44,850 nt of DNA from contig DAOSDY010000007.1 in the NCBI GenBank assembly GCA_035362835.1, positions 1 to 44,850 on the forward strand. The letters run 5' to 3'. The notes beneath the pieces are model-generated. The model made no database searches, had not been told where the DNA came from, and saw only the letters and a list, made by a program, of their open reading frames with translations. This stretch comes from Melioribacteraceae bacterium (GTDB taxonomy: Bacteria; Bacteroidota; Ignavibacteria; Ignavibacteriales; Melioribacteraceae). Position 1 is the stretch's first letter; the number at the start of each line of letters is the position of its first letter. Of the stretch, positions 1 through 8,421 are shown piece by piece. Both the position numbers and the translations under genes were made by a program.

Positions 1-203
1 CCCATTATTTGCGATATATAATTTTTTAGTTTTATGACAAATAGAATGATTAACTACAAATGGAAAGTATGTTAAGCAAATAATGTGGTGTTATGTAAAG
101 CCAGTATAAACTGATTTACTGCTGGCGTGCTTTTGCGGCGGGAACACTTTAGAGTAATAAAATAATTAAGATGGGCGATTCAAAGAACCGCCCAGTTATA
201 AAT
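1..203. other. Intergenic tail with repeat fragment
   Basis: No gene is seen here. Positions 121-141 carry GCTGGCGTGCTTTTGCGGCGG, the same motif (one base changed) as at 2634-2654 downstream of the metallo-beta-lactamase-fold gene. Further out, both spacers carry a TTTACATAAC element on the minus strand. I read it as a relic of the attC-like spacers described for the neighbouring cassettes, but the arms are too decayed to be sure. Confidence 0.4.
173..193 (-). terminator. Hairpin after the first T9SS gene
   Basis: A 9-bp stem (173-181 with 185-193, one G-T pair, loop AAA) lies ten bases beyond the stop codon of the minus-strand gene ending at 204. On the minus strand it is followed by a moderately T-rich stretch (172-156). 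It is plausible as an intrinsic terminator, though the T tract is interrupted. Confidence 0.55.
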
Positions 204-2432
204 TTACTTTAGTAAAATAAGTTTTTTTGTTTCTACGAATTGCCCTGCTCTCATTTGATAATAATATACACCGCTAGAAAGATTACTTCCATCAAAATTA
301 ACTTTATAATTACCAGGTTGTTTTTCTTCATTTACCAGTGTGGAAATTTCTCGGCCAAGGATGTCGTAAACCATTAAAGAGATAAATTGAGATTCAGGAA
401 TTGAAAAAGATATTGTTGTTGTTGGATTAAACGGATTTGGGTAATTCTGAGATAATTTATATTTATCTGGTATTTCAGAATCATTTAATAATTCTGTCGG
501 GTCATAGTAACTAAAGCGAAGTAATCTTGAAGAAAATTTATACTCGCCAATCCATAATTGATTTTTATATGCACACATAGCAGCGGGCATAAACAGTCTA
601 TTTTTCCCAATTGATGGACCGATTTTATTTAAAGATTCTTGCCCAAGGATGATAACTTTATCAGGGTCACCCGCATCTTCGATATTCTTCCAAAGGTAAA
701 CCGCATGACTACCATTACTAACAATTGCCAAACTTCCGTTATTAGTAACTGCTGACATGGGCATATTGAGTGGAAACTTAAAAAAATCGGGTCCGAAAAT
801 AGGCAAGACTTGTTTATAAGGATCCAAATTACCATTAACAATATCACTAACCTTGAAAATAAAAACACCTCCATATGTTGTAGCACAAAAATATTCGCCA
901 TCGCTATTGAGCTGTTGCAATGCATCGGAAGGTAATTTAATATTGACATAATAATTTTCATCTCCTGTAGTAGGGATATTTCTCCATATATATATATTAC
1001 CATCACTTTGGCCTAAATAAAAGAAAATAGAATCCAGAGCAATTCCCATTAAATCTTTGAATTGGACATTACCGATTTTATCAAAGAAAATTTTTGAAGG
1101 TAACTCTCCATTAACGGGAAGAGAATTCCAAATTCCAACAGAACTAAGGTTACCACGAAAACCGGCTGCGACTAGTTTATTATTATAGATTGCATTATCA
1201 TTTAGTCCGAGGTTAGTTGATTCGAGATCGATTTTGATATCTGGAGCCTGACCAGATGACGGGTTAATAGTTTTCCAGAGCCATAAACAATTTCTGAAAC
1301 CAGAAGTAGCCAAAAGAATTTGACCGTTGGTTGCTGGGACAGGGGCTTCCAAGAAATTAATAGAGTTTAGCGAATTATATTTAATATCATGGCTGCCGAG
1401 TGCGAAATCAGGTGTTTGGTTTATGCTCGTTGGTATTGATTTATATACGTGTGTGTTAGTCCCATTATAATTATTAGCAAAGAGATATTCCCCGGCAGCA
1501 ACAGCATCTGGACCATCCCCGTTTTCATAGTTCGGATGATTTAAGGTTATATCCGGATTATGATTAGAATTAGTTGGTATAGTATTCCAAATGTGTACAG
1601 AAGAAAACCCGCTTGCAACTAGTTTACCATCCTCGGTCTTATTTCCTTTAATCCACGCGGGAAAAGTCCAATCAAAACGTTGATCTTTTGTTGTAGGAAA
1701 AGTATTCCAAAAAAAGGTGATTGGTTGGGTTAGCCCATTGATTGTACCGTTATGATCTCCAACAAAAAAAAATGTTGAGCCATCAGTTGAAATATTTCTT
1801 GGAGTCCCAAATTCTGGGAGATGAATTGAATAATCATACACTTGATTATCGGAAGCAGGAATTGAATTCCAAAAATATATATATCCACCTCTAGTAGCTG
1901 TGGATACTAATCTATTTCCGTCTGTCCATACACCCCAAGGCCATTCAGTAACACCATGCTCCATTTCAGGAAATTCCTTGTATGAAATAGAAATATCCGC
2001 AGGTTGCGCATTATTTGTTGGAAATGTTTTCCAGATTAATATTCGATGATTGTTAGCATCTGCAACACCAATAGTTCCATTTGGGGACAAAGATACATTA
2101 ACAGGCCAATTAAATTCGCTTTTCGACATTCCCGGATTATTAGAATAAAAATCTGGTTGACCCAGGACAAGATCAGGATTGTCATCCCATTTTTCAGGTA
2201 GAGTATTCCAGATAAGAACACGATTATTAAAAGTATCGCTTAATATAAATCTTGTTCCGTCAGATGATAATCCCATTGGATGGTTAAACATTAGAGGACC
2301 ACCGGTATTATTGAAATCAACACCAGATAACATTAAATCAGCATCCTGTCCAGTAGTAAACCAATTGCTTTGAGAAATTATTTGAGTTGTTATTACGAAA
2401 AAAATAATAATGGAAAGAATAAATGGTTTCAT
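204..2432 (-). CDS. T9SS-sorted beta-propeller-like secreted protein
   Basis: A 742-residue exported protein. It opens with a signal peptide (MKPFILSIIIFFVITTQIIS). Residues about 25-650 are degenerate repeats of roughly 40-60 residues built around a core like RVLIWNTLP...PDLVLGQP, which looks like an NHL/WD-type propeller. From residue 658 it carries a type A T9SS sorting domain (YKLSQNYPNPFNP, then YDILGRE, SSGVYYYQ and a terminal KKLILLK). It is expected to be secreted and anchored at or released from the surface. No catalytic motif is visible, so ligand and function are unknown. The gene stands alone, with a hairpin after its stop. The ribosome-binding site (AGGGCG) is weak but the ATG is fixed by the signal peptide. 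Confidence 0.85.
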   Translation of the reverse strand: MKPFILSIIIFFVITTQIISQSNWFTTGQDADLMLSGVDFNNTGGPLMFNHPMGLSSDGTRFILSDTFNNRVLIWNTLPEKWDDNPDLVLGQPDFYSNNPGMSKSEFNWPVNVSLSPNGTIGVADANNHRILIWKTFPTNNAQPADISISYKEFPEMEHGVTEWPWGVWTDGNRLVSTATRGGYIYFWNSIPASDNQVYDYSIHLPEFGTPRNISTDGSTFFFVGDHNGTINGLTQPITFFWNTFPTTKDQRFDWTFPAWIKGNKTEDGKLVASGFSSVHIWNTIPTNSNHNPDITLNHPNYENGDGPDAVAAGEYLFANNYNGTNTHVYKSIPTSINQTPDFALGSHDIKYNSLNSINFLEAPVPATNGQILLATSGFRNCLWLWKTINPSSGQAPDIKIDLESTNLGLNDNAIYNNKLVAAGFRGNLSSVGIWNSLPVNGELPSKIFFDKIGNVQFKDLMGIALDSIFFYLGQSDGNIYIWRNIPTTGDENYYVNIKLPSDALQQLNSDGEYFCATTYGGVFIFKVSDIVNGNLDPYKQVLPIFGPDFFKFPLNMPMSAVTNNGSLAIVSNGSHAVYLWKNIEDAGDPDKVIILGQESLNKIGPSIGKNRLFMPAAMCAYKNQLWIGEYKFSSRLLRFSYYDPTELLNDSEIPDKYKLSQNYPNPFNPTTTISFSIPESQFISLMVYDILGREISTLVNEEKQPGNYKVNFDGSNLSSGVYYYQMRAGQFVETKKLILLK

Positions 2433-2711
2433 AATATCGCCCTATCTTATTTTTAGATATAATTTTAGAAATAAAGGAAACAATAGATATCTATCAAGCA
2501 AAAAAAATATTTTCTTGAATAAAGCCCATTGTTATAAGAGGGGCGATGAAAACGAGTTATGTAAAACTAATTTTCCATAATTAAAAAATCAAACAATAAA
2601 AAAGGATTAGAGCTGTATAATTTTGGTCAACCGCTGGCGTGCTTTTGCGGTGGAGTACATTATGTTATTATCGACTGACTTTTTACTTATTAACGTGGTT
2701 ATAGTGTTCTT
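2433..2711. other. Spacer with relic attC-like motifs
   Basis: This 279-bp spacer has no gene. It holds GCTGGCGTGCTTTTGCGGTGG (2634-2654, shared with 121-141) and, at 2543-2562, GCGATGAAAACGAGTTATGT. The latter resembles the GCA(C/A)TGAAAACGC motif of the attC-like sites at 3.7 and 5.9 kb, followed by a GTTATGT core. No matching partner core was found upstream of the adjacent genes, so I treat these as broken recombination-site remnants. Confidence 0.4.
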
Positions 2712-3485
2712 TTATTTAATATCCCATTTACCGCCATCAACTGTAATATATTTATTTTCTTTTTTTTCTGAACCTATAGTTGTGATTTGGCCATGTCCGG
2801 GGTAAACCGTGGTTGAATCCGGAAATAATTTGTACAATTTTCTCACAGATAATATTTGATCTGATCTAGACGCTTTATAAAAATCGGTATTACCAACAGT
2901 CCTATAAAATAAAACATCACCGGCAAATAAGACATTTTCGCAAGAAAAACAGATGCTTCCGGCAGAATGACCGGGAGTAAGTAATGTTCTGATTATAAGA
3001 TTGCCTAAAGAAAATTCTTCATTATCATTCAAGTATATATCTGGATTTATAGAAGCAAGGTCAAAGTTCATCATCCTGGCTAAAGCACTATCTTGCATAA
3101 CTTTTGCAAATCTAGCAGGATCACTCTCTTTAGAAAATCGATAATAATTCTGCATGGCAATAAATTCTTCTTTATTAAGACAAACTTTAGCATTTGGGAA
3201 TTTTTCTTTTAGAGCGGGCAATCCTTCAACATGATCCCAGTGCGCATGAGTAAGAAATATATATCTGAGATTTAGATTGTTTATGGAGATATAAGTTGTT
3301 AAACTATCCAGATTTCCGGCAACATCAATAATAGCAGCTTCTCTAGTTGACAAATCATACAACAAATAACAGTTTGTTTTTATAGGTCCTTGAATTTGAG
3401 AAATGACCTTAGATTTACCTTGTCCAAGTATTGCTAATTGTAAAAAGCAGACTATAAATAAAAAGTAAAAGAGAATCCTTTTCAT
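2712..3485 (-). CDS. Exported metallo-beta-lactamase-fold hydrolase
   Basis: A 257-residue MBL-fold enzyme of the glyoxalase II-like group with an N-terminal signal peptide (MKRILFYFLFIVCFLQLAIL), so probably periplasmic. The metal ligands are all present: THAHWDH (H80, H82, D84, H85), TPGHSAG (H173), FAGD (D190) and YPGHG (H231). This is the full di-metal set of a working hydrolase; the substrate cannot be told from sequence. The start has a good ribosome-binding site (AGGATG). It begins 45 bp after a GTTAGCGGC core that ends the neighbouring attC-like site, but no complementary core follows its own stop (the nearest is GTTATAG at 2698), so it is either a cassette with altered ends or an insertion into the array. 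Confidence 0.85.
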   Translation of the reverse strand: MKRILFYFLFIVCFLQLAILGQGKSKVISQIQGPIKTNCYLLYDLSTREAAIIDVAGNLDSLTTYISINNLNLRYIFLTHAHWDHVEGLPALKEKFPNAKVCLNKEEFIAMQNYYRFSKESDPARFAKVMQDSALARMMNFDLASINPDIYLNDNEEFSLGNLIIRTLLTPGHSAGSICFSCENVLFAGDVLFYRTVGNTDFYKASRSDQILSVRKLYKLFPDSTTVYPGHGQITTIGSEKKENKYITVDGGKWDIK

Positions 3486-3523
3486 AAAATCATCCTTTTA
3501 TTTACACAGTATAATTGTGTTGC

Positions 3524-3733
3524 CGCTAACCTTCAGCTCGTTAGAGTCCGTCAGAATCTAACGGAGTCTGACGACCCAGAACAGCATTGCTAATTAACCG
3601 CAACTACTTTTATTTATAAAAATATTTCTTAGAACAACCTACTTTAATAAGTAACTTATTTTTGTAAACAATACTTTATAATTACTAAAATGCCGCAATG
3701 AAAACGCTGTCCGTGTTGCGCGGAGTGTTATGT
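3524..3733 (-). repeat. attC-like site after the C39-like gene
   Basis: Read on the minus strand, it starts with ACATAAC (3733-3727), 17 bases after the stop of the gene at 3751, and ends with GTTAGCG (3530-3524). ACATAAC is the exact complement of the GTTATGT (5739-5733) that opens the same unit. Inside is the motif GCCGCAATGAAAACGC (3693-3708), shared with the sites at 5.9 and 7.4 kb. At 3539-3573 lie two interlocked 7-bp inverted repeats. It is about 200 bp long, longer than most described attC sites. Confidence 0.6.
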
Positions 3734-3750
3734 CTCAAAAATATCAAATG

Positions 3751-5670
3751 CTATTTTAAAAGTATGGATTTAATCGTATGAGAATGTGAATTCGAAAGAA
3801 ACCTAATAAAATAAATACCACTACTAATTTTTGAACCGTCAAATAATACTTCATATTCACCCGGATATTTTACCTCATCAATAAGAGTGATGATCTCCCG
3901 ACCTAGAATATCAAATATTTTAATTTGTACTTGCTCTGATTTTGGTATAGTAAATTTTATTTTTGTGACAGGGTTAAATGGATTCGGATAATTTTGTAAT
4001 AATGAATAGTTTAAAGGTACCTCATCTTTTACTGTAACTAAAAATGAATTATTATTAAGTAATACCCCATCACTTCCAACAATAAACATGGAATTAGAAT
4101 TATTTATACGACAAGCAAGAAGATTATTTGAGACACCAGAGTTTTGTATTAGCCATGTTTTCCCAAAATCAGTTGAAACTAACACTACTCCATTTTCTCC
4201 AATTATCAATCCATAATTGTCTTTGAAAACCAATTGGTTTAGTAATAATAAGGGACTTCTAGAATCCAGTACCCAATTTTTACCGCCATCTATAGTAAAC
4301 AGAAAACTATTCTGGCCTATGATCCATCCTTCATTTTTATTTCTAAAATAAACATCCCTAAACCAATTTTTGGTTTTACTATCATGGATTGTCCAATTAA
4401 TACCTCCGTTATTTGTTGAAAATAATTTCCCATTATATCCAACTGCCCAACCATTATTATTATCAATAAAGAAGACATTACTTATATCAATCAATTCTGG
4501 TACATCTATATACTGCCAGGTATTTCCACCATTTAAAGATTTAAGTACTTTCCCATTTTTTAGAATAACCAAACTATTTTTATCAAATATTTTGATTGCA
4601 TTAAAATAATCGATTCCCCATTCTTGCAATAAAGTATTCCAAGAAAGCCCACCATTTGTCGAATTGATTACAGAAAATTCAGATAGTGCCCAGATATTCA
4701 AGGAATCAAGAATTATAATTTTTTTTACGCTGCCCCATATACCGGGATTTGTCTTTTGCCAACTAAGACCGGAATTAGTTGTTCTATAAATCTGAGAGTT
4801 GGCTCCTATAAATCCAAATTTATCATTAAAAAATGTAATTGAACTTAAATTCCCTTCAAGAGTACTTTTATTATTTTCCCAACAAATGGGTGATTTATTG
4901 ATTGAGTAAGTAACAAATCTGTCTATACCCCATCTTATTCCACTTCCAATTGGGCGCCAAAGATACCAGTGAATATTTTTATCCCATGTATCATATATTC
5001 CATACATTTTAGTTATATCATCGTATCCAATACCAGTAACAAAATGATCCTCACCACCATTTCCATTAGTGTCAACAAATAGAATTACTGGTCTATTTTG
5101 GTCAATTTCATTTTTATAAAGATCAAATGAATTATCGCACCATGTATATACATCATTTGATATAATGAAATAGTCAGAATTATTTTTATATACACTCGAT
5201 AAATGTTTTTTGAATGCTGTTAAAATAAGAGCACAATAACTTTCACCATATGTTAATCCATAACTACTACGAGAAGTAAGCATATAATCGGCCAAACAAT
5301 TATCATCGTGTGCACCACCTAAAGTAGATTTATCAGGTATAATGTTACCATAACTGTCCAAGGGCAATGAGTAATCTTGATAGTGCATTTCATTTGCAAT
5401 AAATGAATTAACAATATCATTCTGAAAATTTGCATTCCCATAAATAAGTTCGGAAAAACCATAATTATCGTAATAACCAATTACCATACCTAAAGCCGTA
5501 GGACCACAACCATGTCTCCAAGTATATGCAGGTACACCGGTTATAATTTTTTGAGTGAGGGTTTGTTCTGTAATACCTTGAGATATGTTATTTGATCTAG
5601 TAGGTCCACTTGTATTGTGTTGGGCTAAAATCTTTACTTGCAAAAGAAGAGATAAGAATATCAAATACAA
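3751..5670 (-). CDS. Secreted C39-like cysteine peptidase with YCF48-like propeller and T9SS tail
   Basis: At least 639 residues. Residues 40-260 form a C39-like papain-fold domain with a plausible triad: C55 in HGCGPTALGM, H209 in EDHFVTGIGYDD and D227 in GIYDTWD. Residues about 265-545 are BNR/YCF48-like repeats (NGGxxW units), a probable beta-propeller for substrate or surface binding. From residue 555 a type A T9SS sorting domain follows (YSLLQNYPNPFNP to the end). The first allowed start is TTG at 5670, which leaves a signal peptide without its basic n-region. Seven codons upstream, an ACG at 5691 sits 6-7 bases after GTGAGGAA and would give MSFNKKILYLIFLSLLLQ, an ideal signal peptide; the original ATG has probably mutated. 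The gene fills an integron-like unit (5739 to 3727). Confidence 0.8.
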   Translation of the reverse strand: MYLIFLSLLLQVKILAQHNTSGPTRSNNISQGITEQTLTQKIITGVPAYTWRHGCGPTALGMVIGYYDNYGFSELIYGNANFQNDIVNSFIANEMHYQDYSLPLDSYGNIIPDKSTLGGAHDDNCLADYMLTSRSSYGLTYGESYCALILTAFKKHLSSVYKNNSDYFIISNDVYTWCDNSFDLYKNEIDQNRPVILFVDTNGNGGEDHFVTGIGYDDITKMYGIYDTWDKNIHWYLWRPIGSGIRWGIDRFVTYSINKSPICWENNKSTLEGNLSSITFFNDKFGFIGANSQIYRTTNSGLSWQKTNPGIWGSVKKIIILDSLNIWALSEFSVINSTNGGLSWNTLLQEWGIDYFNAIKIFDKNSLVILKNGKVLKSLNGGNTWQYIDVPELIDISNVFFIDNNNGWAVGYNGKLFSTNNGGINWTIHDSKTKNWFRDVYFRNKNEGWIIGQNSFLFTIDGGKNWVLDSRSPLLLLNQLVFKDNYGLIIGENGVVLVSTDFGKTWLIQNSGVSNNLLACRINNSNSMFIVGSDGVLLNNNSFLVTVKDEVPLNYSLLQNYPNPFNPVTKIKFTIPKSEQVQIKIFDILGREIITLIDEVKYPGEYEVLFDGSKISSGIYFIRFLSNSHSHTIKSILLK

Positions 5671-5732
5671 TATTTTTTTATTAAAAGACGTATTTATTCC
5701 TCACTTTACAATGTAATATTTGAATCTCAGCA

Positions 5733-5923
5733 ACATAACGTCATGTTATCCCGACAATCGGGAAAAGTTATTAAAGATCAATAACAGGCGTCCTGAGTTC
5801 TATTTTATGAACATGTTCTATTGACTACATACAAAAAGCAAATCACTATTACAAAGCTACTTTATAATTAAACAAATGCCGCACTGAAAACGCGGTCAGG
5901 TGGAAAAGCTGGTTATACACATT
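5733..5923 (-). repeat. attC-like site after the Apea-like HEPN gene
   Basis: On the minus strand it begins directly at the stop codon with AATGTGTATAAC (5923-5912), the perfect 12-base complement of the unit's opening GTTATACACATT (7288-7277). It ends with GTTATGT (5739-5733), which opens the next unit. It contains GCCGCACTGAAAACGC (5878-5893) and TTTATAATTA, both shared with the site at 3.7 kb. Confidence 0.7.
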
Positions 5924-7270
5924 TTATGTTAAAATAAGTTCTTCTATATATTCTAAGAAAGCAGCTTGTGAATCAAATTTATTTATCGAATTCGTTAAAT
6001 TCACAATGGATTGCCAAACCAAATGCTGAAGTTTTTGAAGGACTTCCAAATCATCAGATTTTTTTCCGTGATGGATGTATGAACTCCTCAACTTATAAGC
6101 TCTTTTAATTAATTCAATAACAGCCTTCCTATCAGTAATATTATTTCTTGTTAAAAATGACAATCTCAATCCAATAGTGTTTTGAATTGGTTCAGAAGTA
6201 TCTTTTAATAACAGAGTTTCTAAAGAGACAAGCGAATAAACTAGCTTATCTTGAAAATTCTTTGATTCAATAGCGTGACTAAAAAGAAATGCTGAGTTTA
6301 ATAAATGGTCTTCAAAATCTGAGAGGTCAGATTTATTAATAATATCGAAAATTTTAATAAAACCAGTTTTTTCATAATCAGCAAGTAATTTCAATGTAAA
6401 TGGGAAATAATAATCTATGCTTTTATCTCTGAAAGTATTTATTGTCGGATGCTTTCCATCAAAAATAAAAGAATGGTTATGAGGAATTAAGGTGTGCCCC
6501 ATTCTATTAAAATAAGAATCTACTGTGGGAAGAAATGTTGTTGGAGAAAAACAACGAATAAGTTTTATTTGTTTATCAACTTCATCAATAATTAATTCAA
6601 CCGCTCTTTCTTTCTCTGCGGTTATTGTTTTTGATGCAAACACTACCCCTTGATAATCTTTGCGCAAACCTTCATATTCTTTCTCAGTTATTTTATCTTC
6701 CTTGCTTTCATTTAACTTGGATAATAAATCATCAAAATATTTTTTATCATAGAACTCATATGTGAGATTACCAAGTTTGAAGCTAGCTTCAATTGATAAG
6801 TATGAAATTGGGATAGAGATTTTTGTTTCTTTAACCACATTTTCAGCTTTCTCAAACAAATATTTGGTGAAACTTACCGATGAATCAACTTCACCTTTAT
6901 ATTTACATTCAAACCAATCAAACGAACAGTGCTCTAAAAATTTTCTGCTAAGAAAATTATTTATCTCTTTTTTATGATATAAGTTTTCTAAGAAATCTAT
7001 TAATTGAGAATAATCATCGCCATCGAGACCAACTGAGCTACCTTTGTAATTAAAATATCTAGATAGACGATTGCCAAAACCATCGACAAATCCGCTGATA
7101 CTATGTTTTAAAACCTTTTCTTCAGGTAAATTTTGATAATACTCTGCCGAGCGTGAGGATGAATCCTTTGGCTTTTGTTGGTCGGAAAATTTATAAGGCT
7201 TTAACAAAAGCAATAATTCATTTGCTTGGGCATCAAAAGATTCAATGGCTTTTGGATGTATTTCAATCAT
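5924..7270 (-). CDS. Apea-like HEPN-domain protein (cassette-borne, probable defence)
   Basis: A 448-residue soluble protein. The C-terminal 150 residues resemble the Apea-like HEPN family: a helical stretch with ETLLL, then RLSFLTRN and the motif RSSYIHHG, in which R395 and H400 give the Rx4H signature of HEPN ribonucleases. The N-terminal 300 residues are not recognised; there is no signal peptide or membrane helix. HEPN proteins commonly act as RNases in toxin-antitoxin and antiphage systems, so abortive defence is a reasonable inference, not a demonstration. The gene occupies an integron-like unit almost completely: 6 bp lie between the opening core GTTATACACATT and the ATG, and the closing core abuts the stop codon. 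A TIR-like gene and a second HEPN gene lie in the units just upstream. Confidence 0.75.
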   Translation of the reverse strand: MIEIHPKAIESFDAQANELLLLLKPYKFSDQQKPKDSSSRSAEYYQNLPEEKVLKHSISGFVDGFGNRLSRYFNYKGSSVGLDGDDYSQLIDFLENLYHKKEINNFLSRKFLEHCSFDWFECKYKGEVDSSVSFTKYLFEKAENVVKETKISIPISYLSIEASFKLGNLTYEFYDKKYFDDLLSKLNESKEDKITEKEYEGLRKDYQGVVFASKTITAEKERAVELIIDEVDKQIKLIRCFSPTTFLPTVDSYFNRMGHTLIPHNHSFIFDGKHPTINTFRDKSIDYYFPFTLKLLADYEKTGFIKIFDIINKSDLSDFEDHLLNSAFLFSHAIESKNFQDKLVYSLVSLETLLLKDTSEPIQNTIGLRLSFLTRNNITDRKAVIELIKRAYKLRSSYIHHGKKSDDLEVLQKLQHLVWQSIVNLTNSINKFDSQAAFLEYIEELILT

Positions 7271-7281
7271 TTCTATAATGT

Positions 7282-7471
7282 GTATAACGGCGTTGTTTTT
7301 AAGCCGCCACCCAACACAGCAATACAGCTTTGAAAATCAATGCCAATAATTTATTAATAACTTTGTTTACTTAACTAAATTCATAAGACAACTAACTTTT
7401 GCAACGAGACTTAAGAACAAAACAAATGACGCTTTGAAAATCGGCGTCCGGCTGAGTTGCTTGTTATATGG
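7282..7471 (-). repeat. attC-like site after the TIR-like gene
   Basis: On the minus strand it starts with CCATATAAC (7471-7463), the exact 9-base complement of the unit's opening GTTATATGG (8249-8241), three bases after the stop codon. It ends with GTTATAC (7288-7282). The inner arms contain CAGCCG near the start and GGCGGCTTAA near the end, which resemble the L boxes of classical attC sites (GCCG / CGGCTTAA). Confidence 0.7.
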
Positions 7472-7474
7472 CAT

Positions 7475-8218
7475 TTATTTAAAATATACTTTTAACTCCC
7501 TAGATAAAGAACCAAATACTGCATCAACTACATTTTTGGGAAATGGTATGTAAACTAATCCATGTATGTTGCTAGGTATATTAGTTCCTTCTTCATAAAG
7601 AAGACATACTTTTTCAAGTCCATACTTCCCTTGGAAAAAACCAATCTCATGCATAACATTTTCTCGTGCTCTAACTTCACCTTCCGAAATTATATCGTCT
7701 CCAGTCATTACAACGACACTATATGAACATTTCTCAGATTCTTCATTTAGTTTTTGCAAAACAGTTCTACCTTTATTGGGCTCTTGTGCAAGTTCTAGAG
7801 TATCAATCAATAAATCTTTTTCAATATAATTCTGAATTTGCATCCAATCTTTACTCGACCCATGACTGATAAATATTCTTCCCGGTCTCCTAATTTCTTT
7901 TGATTCATTTACCGATAACTGAGCATTTAACTCGAAGATATAATCCATATCCCTTTTTATAGTTTCTAAAAAATCTCTACCTATAGAACCACCTTCCGTT
8001 GGCTCAGGGACAACTCTTTCAGGCACATCGGAATAAAGTGATGGAAATAATTCTTTGAGTTGTGTTAGTAATTTAGAAAAGTCATTAAATACTTCTCTAA
8101 CTTGGCTTGGGTTAAAATTCAAAACTAATCTATCACGATTTCCTTGTGGACTTAATAGAGATTGAAGAGTTTTATAAGTTCCAGCTAATTTTGCAAAAAC
8201 AATAGATTTGTTTTCCAT
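7475..8218 (-). CDS. TIR-like nucleotide-binding domain protein (cassette-borne, probable defence)
   Basis: 247 residues. The C-terminal 135 residues match the TIR-like predicted nucleotide-binding family (PF10137/COG4271): IFISHGSSKDW at 115-125, EPNKGRTVLQKL at 146-157, VVVMTGDD at 168-175, RARENVMHEIGFFQGKYG at 183-200 and IPSNIHGLVYIPF at 214-226. Members of this family serve as NAD-degrading or signal-sensing effectors in antiphage systems. The first 105 residues are helical and unrecognised, a likely sensor or oligomerisation part. There is no signal peptide. The gene lies in an integron-like unit opened by GTTATATGG (8249-8241) and closed by its complement (7471-7463), between two HEPN-encoding units. 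Function as an effector is inferred from the family and its company. Confidence 0.8.
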   Translation of the reverse strand: MENKSIVFAKLAGTYKTLQSLLSPQGNRDRLVLNFNPSQVREVFNDFSKLLTQLKELFPSLYSDVPERVVPEPTEGGSIGRDFLETIKRDMDYIFELNAQLSVNESKEIRRPGRIFISHGSSKDWMQIQNYIEKDLLIDTLELAQEPNKGRTVLQKLNEESEKCSYSVVVMTGDDIISEGEVRARENVMHEIGFFQGKYGLEKVCLLYEEGTNIPSNIHGLVYIPFPKNVVDAVFGSLSRELKVYFK

Positions 8219-8242
8219 AATTTATCCTAAAATATATTGTCC

Positions 8243-8420
8243 ATATAACATATATTTATTCTGGAAGCGGATATCATGTTCTAAGAAATATAATCCGTGT
8301 ACTTAATTAATACAATAACGACAAATATCTTTTACTAAGTTATATTTCAGAACAACTTTTATTGCTCGCTTATATTTATTTACCACTTGACTAAATCCTT
8401 TTTTAAGCGGTTAGCTGTAT
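8243..8420 (-). repeat. attC-like site after the second HEPN gene
   Basis: On the minus strand it begins with ATACAGCTAAC (8420-8410), the perfect 11-base complement of the unit's opening GTTAGCTGTAT (9213-9203), one base after the TAG stop. It ends with GTTATAT (8249-8243). The closing arm (ATATCCGCT then AAATATATGTTA) is nearly the same as the arm just before 9213, which shows that both are copies of one site family. Confidence 0.7.
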
Positions 8421-8421
8421 T

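Noticed and set aside
2698..3530. The MBL-fold gene as a standard cassette
   Set aside because: The opening core would be GTTAGCG (3530-3524) but the core after its stop is GTTATAG; they do not match, unlike the other four units.
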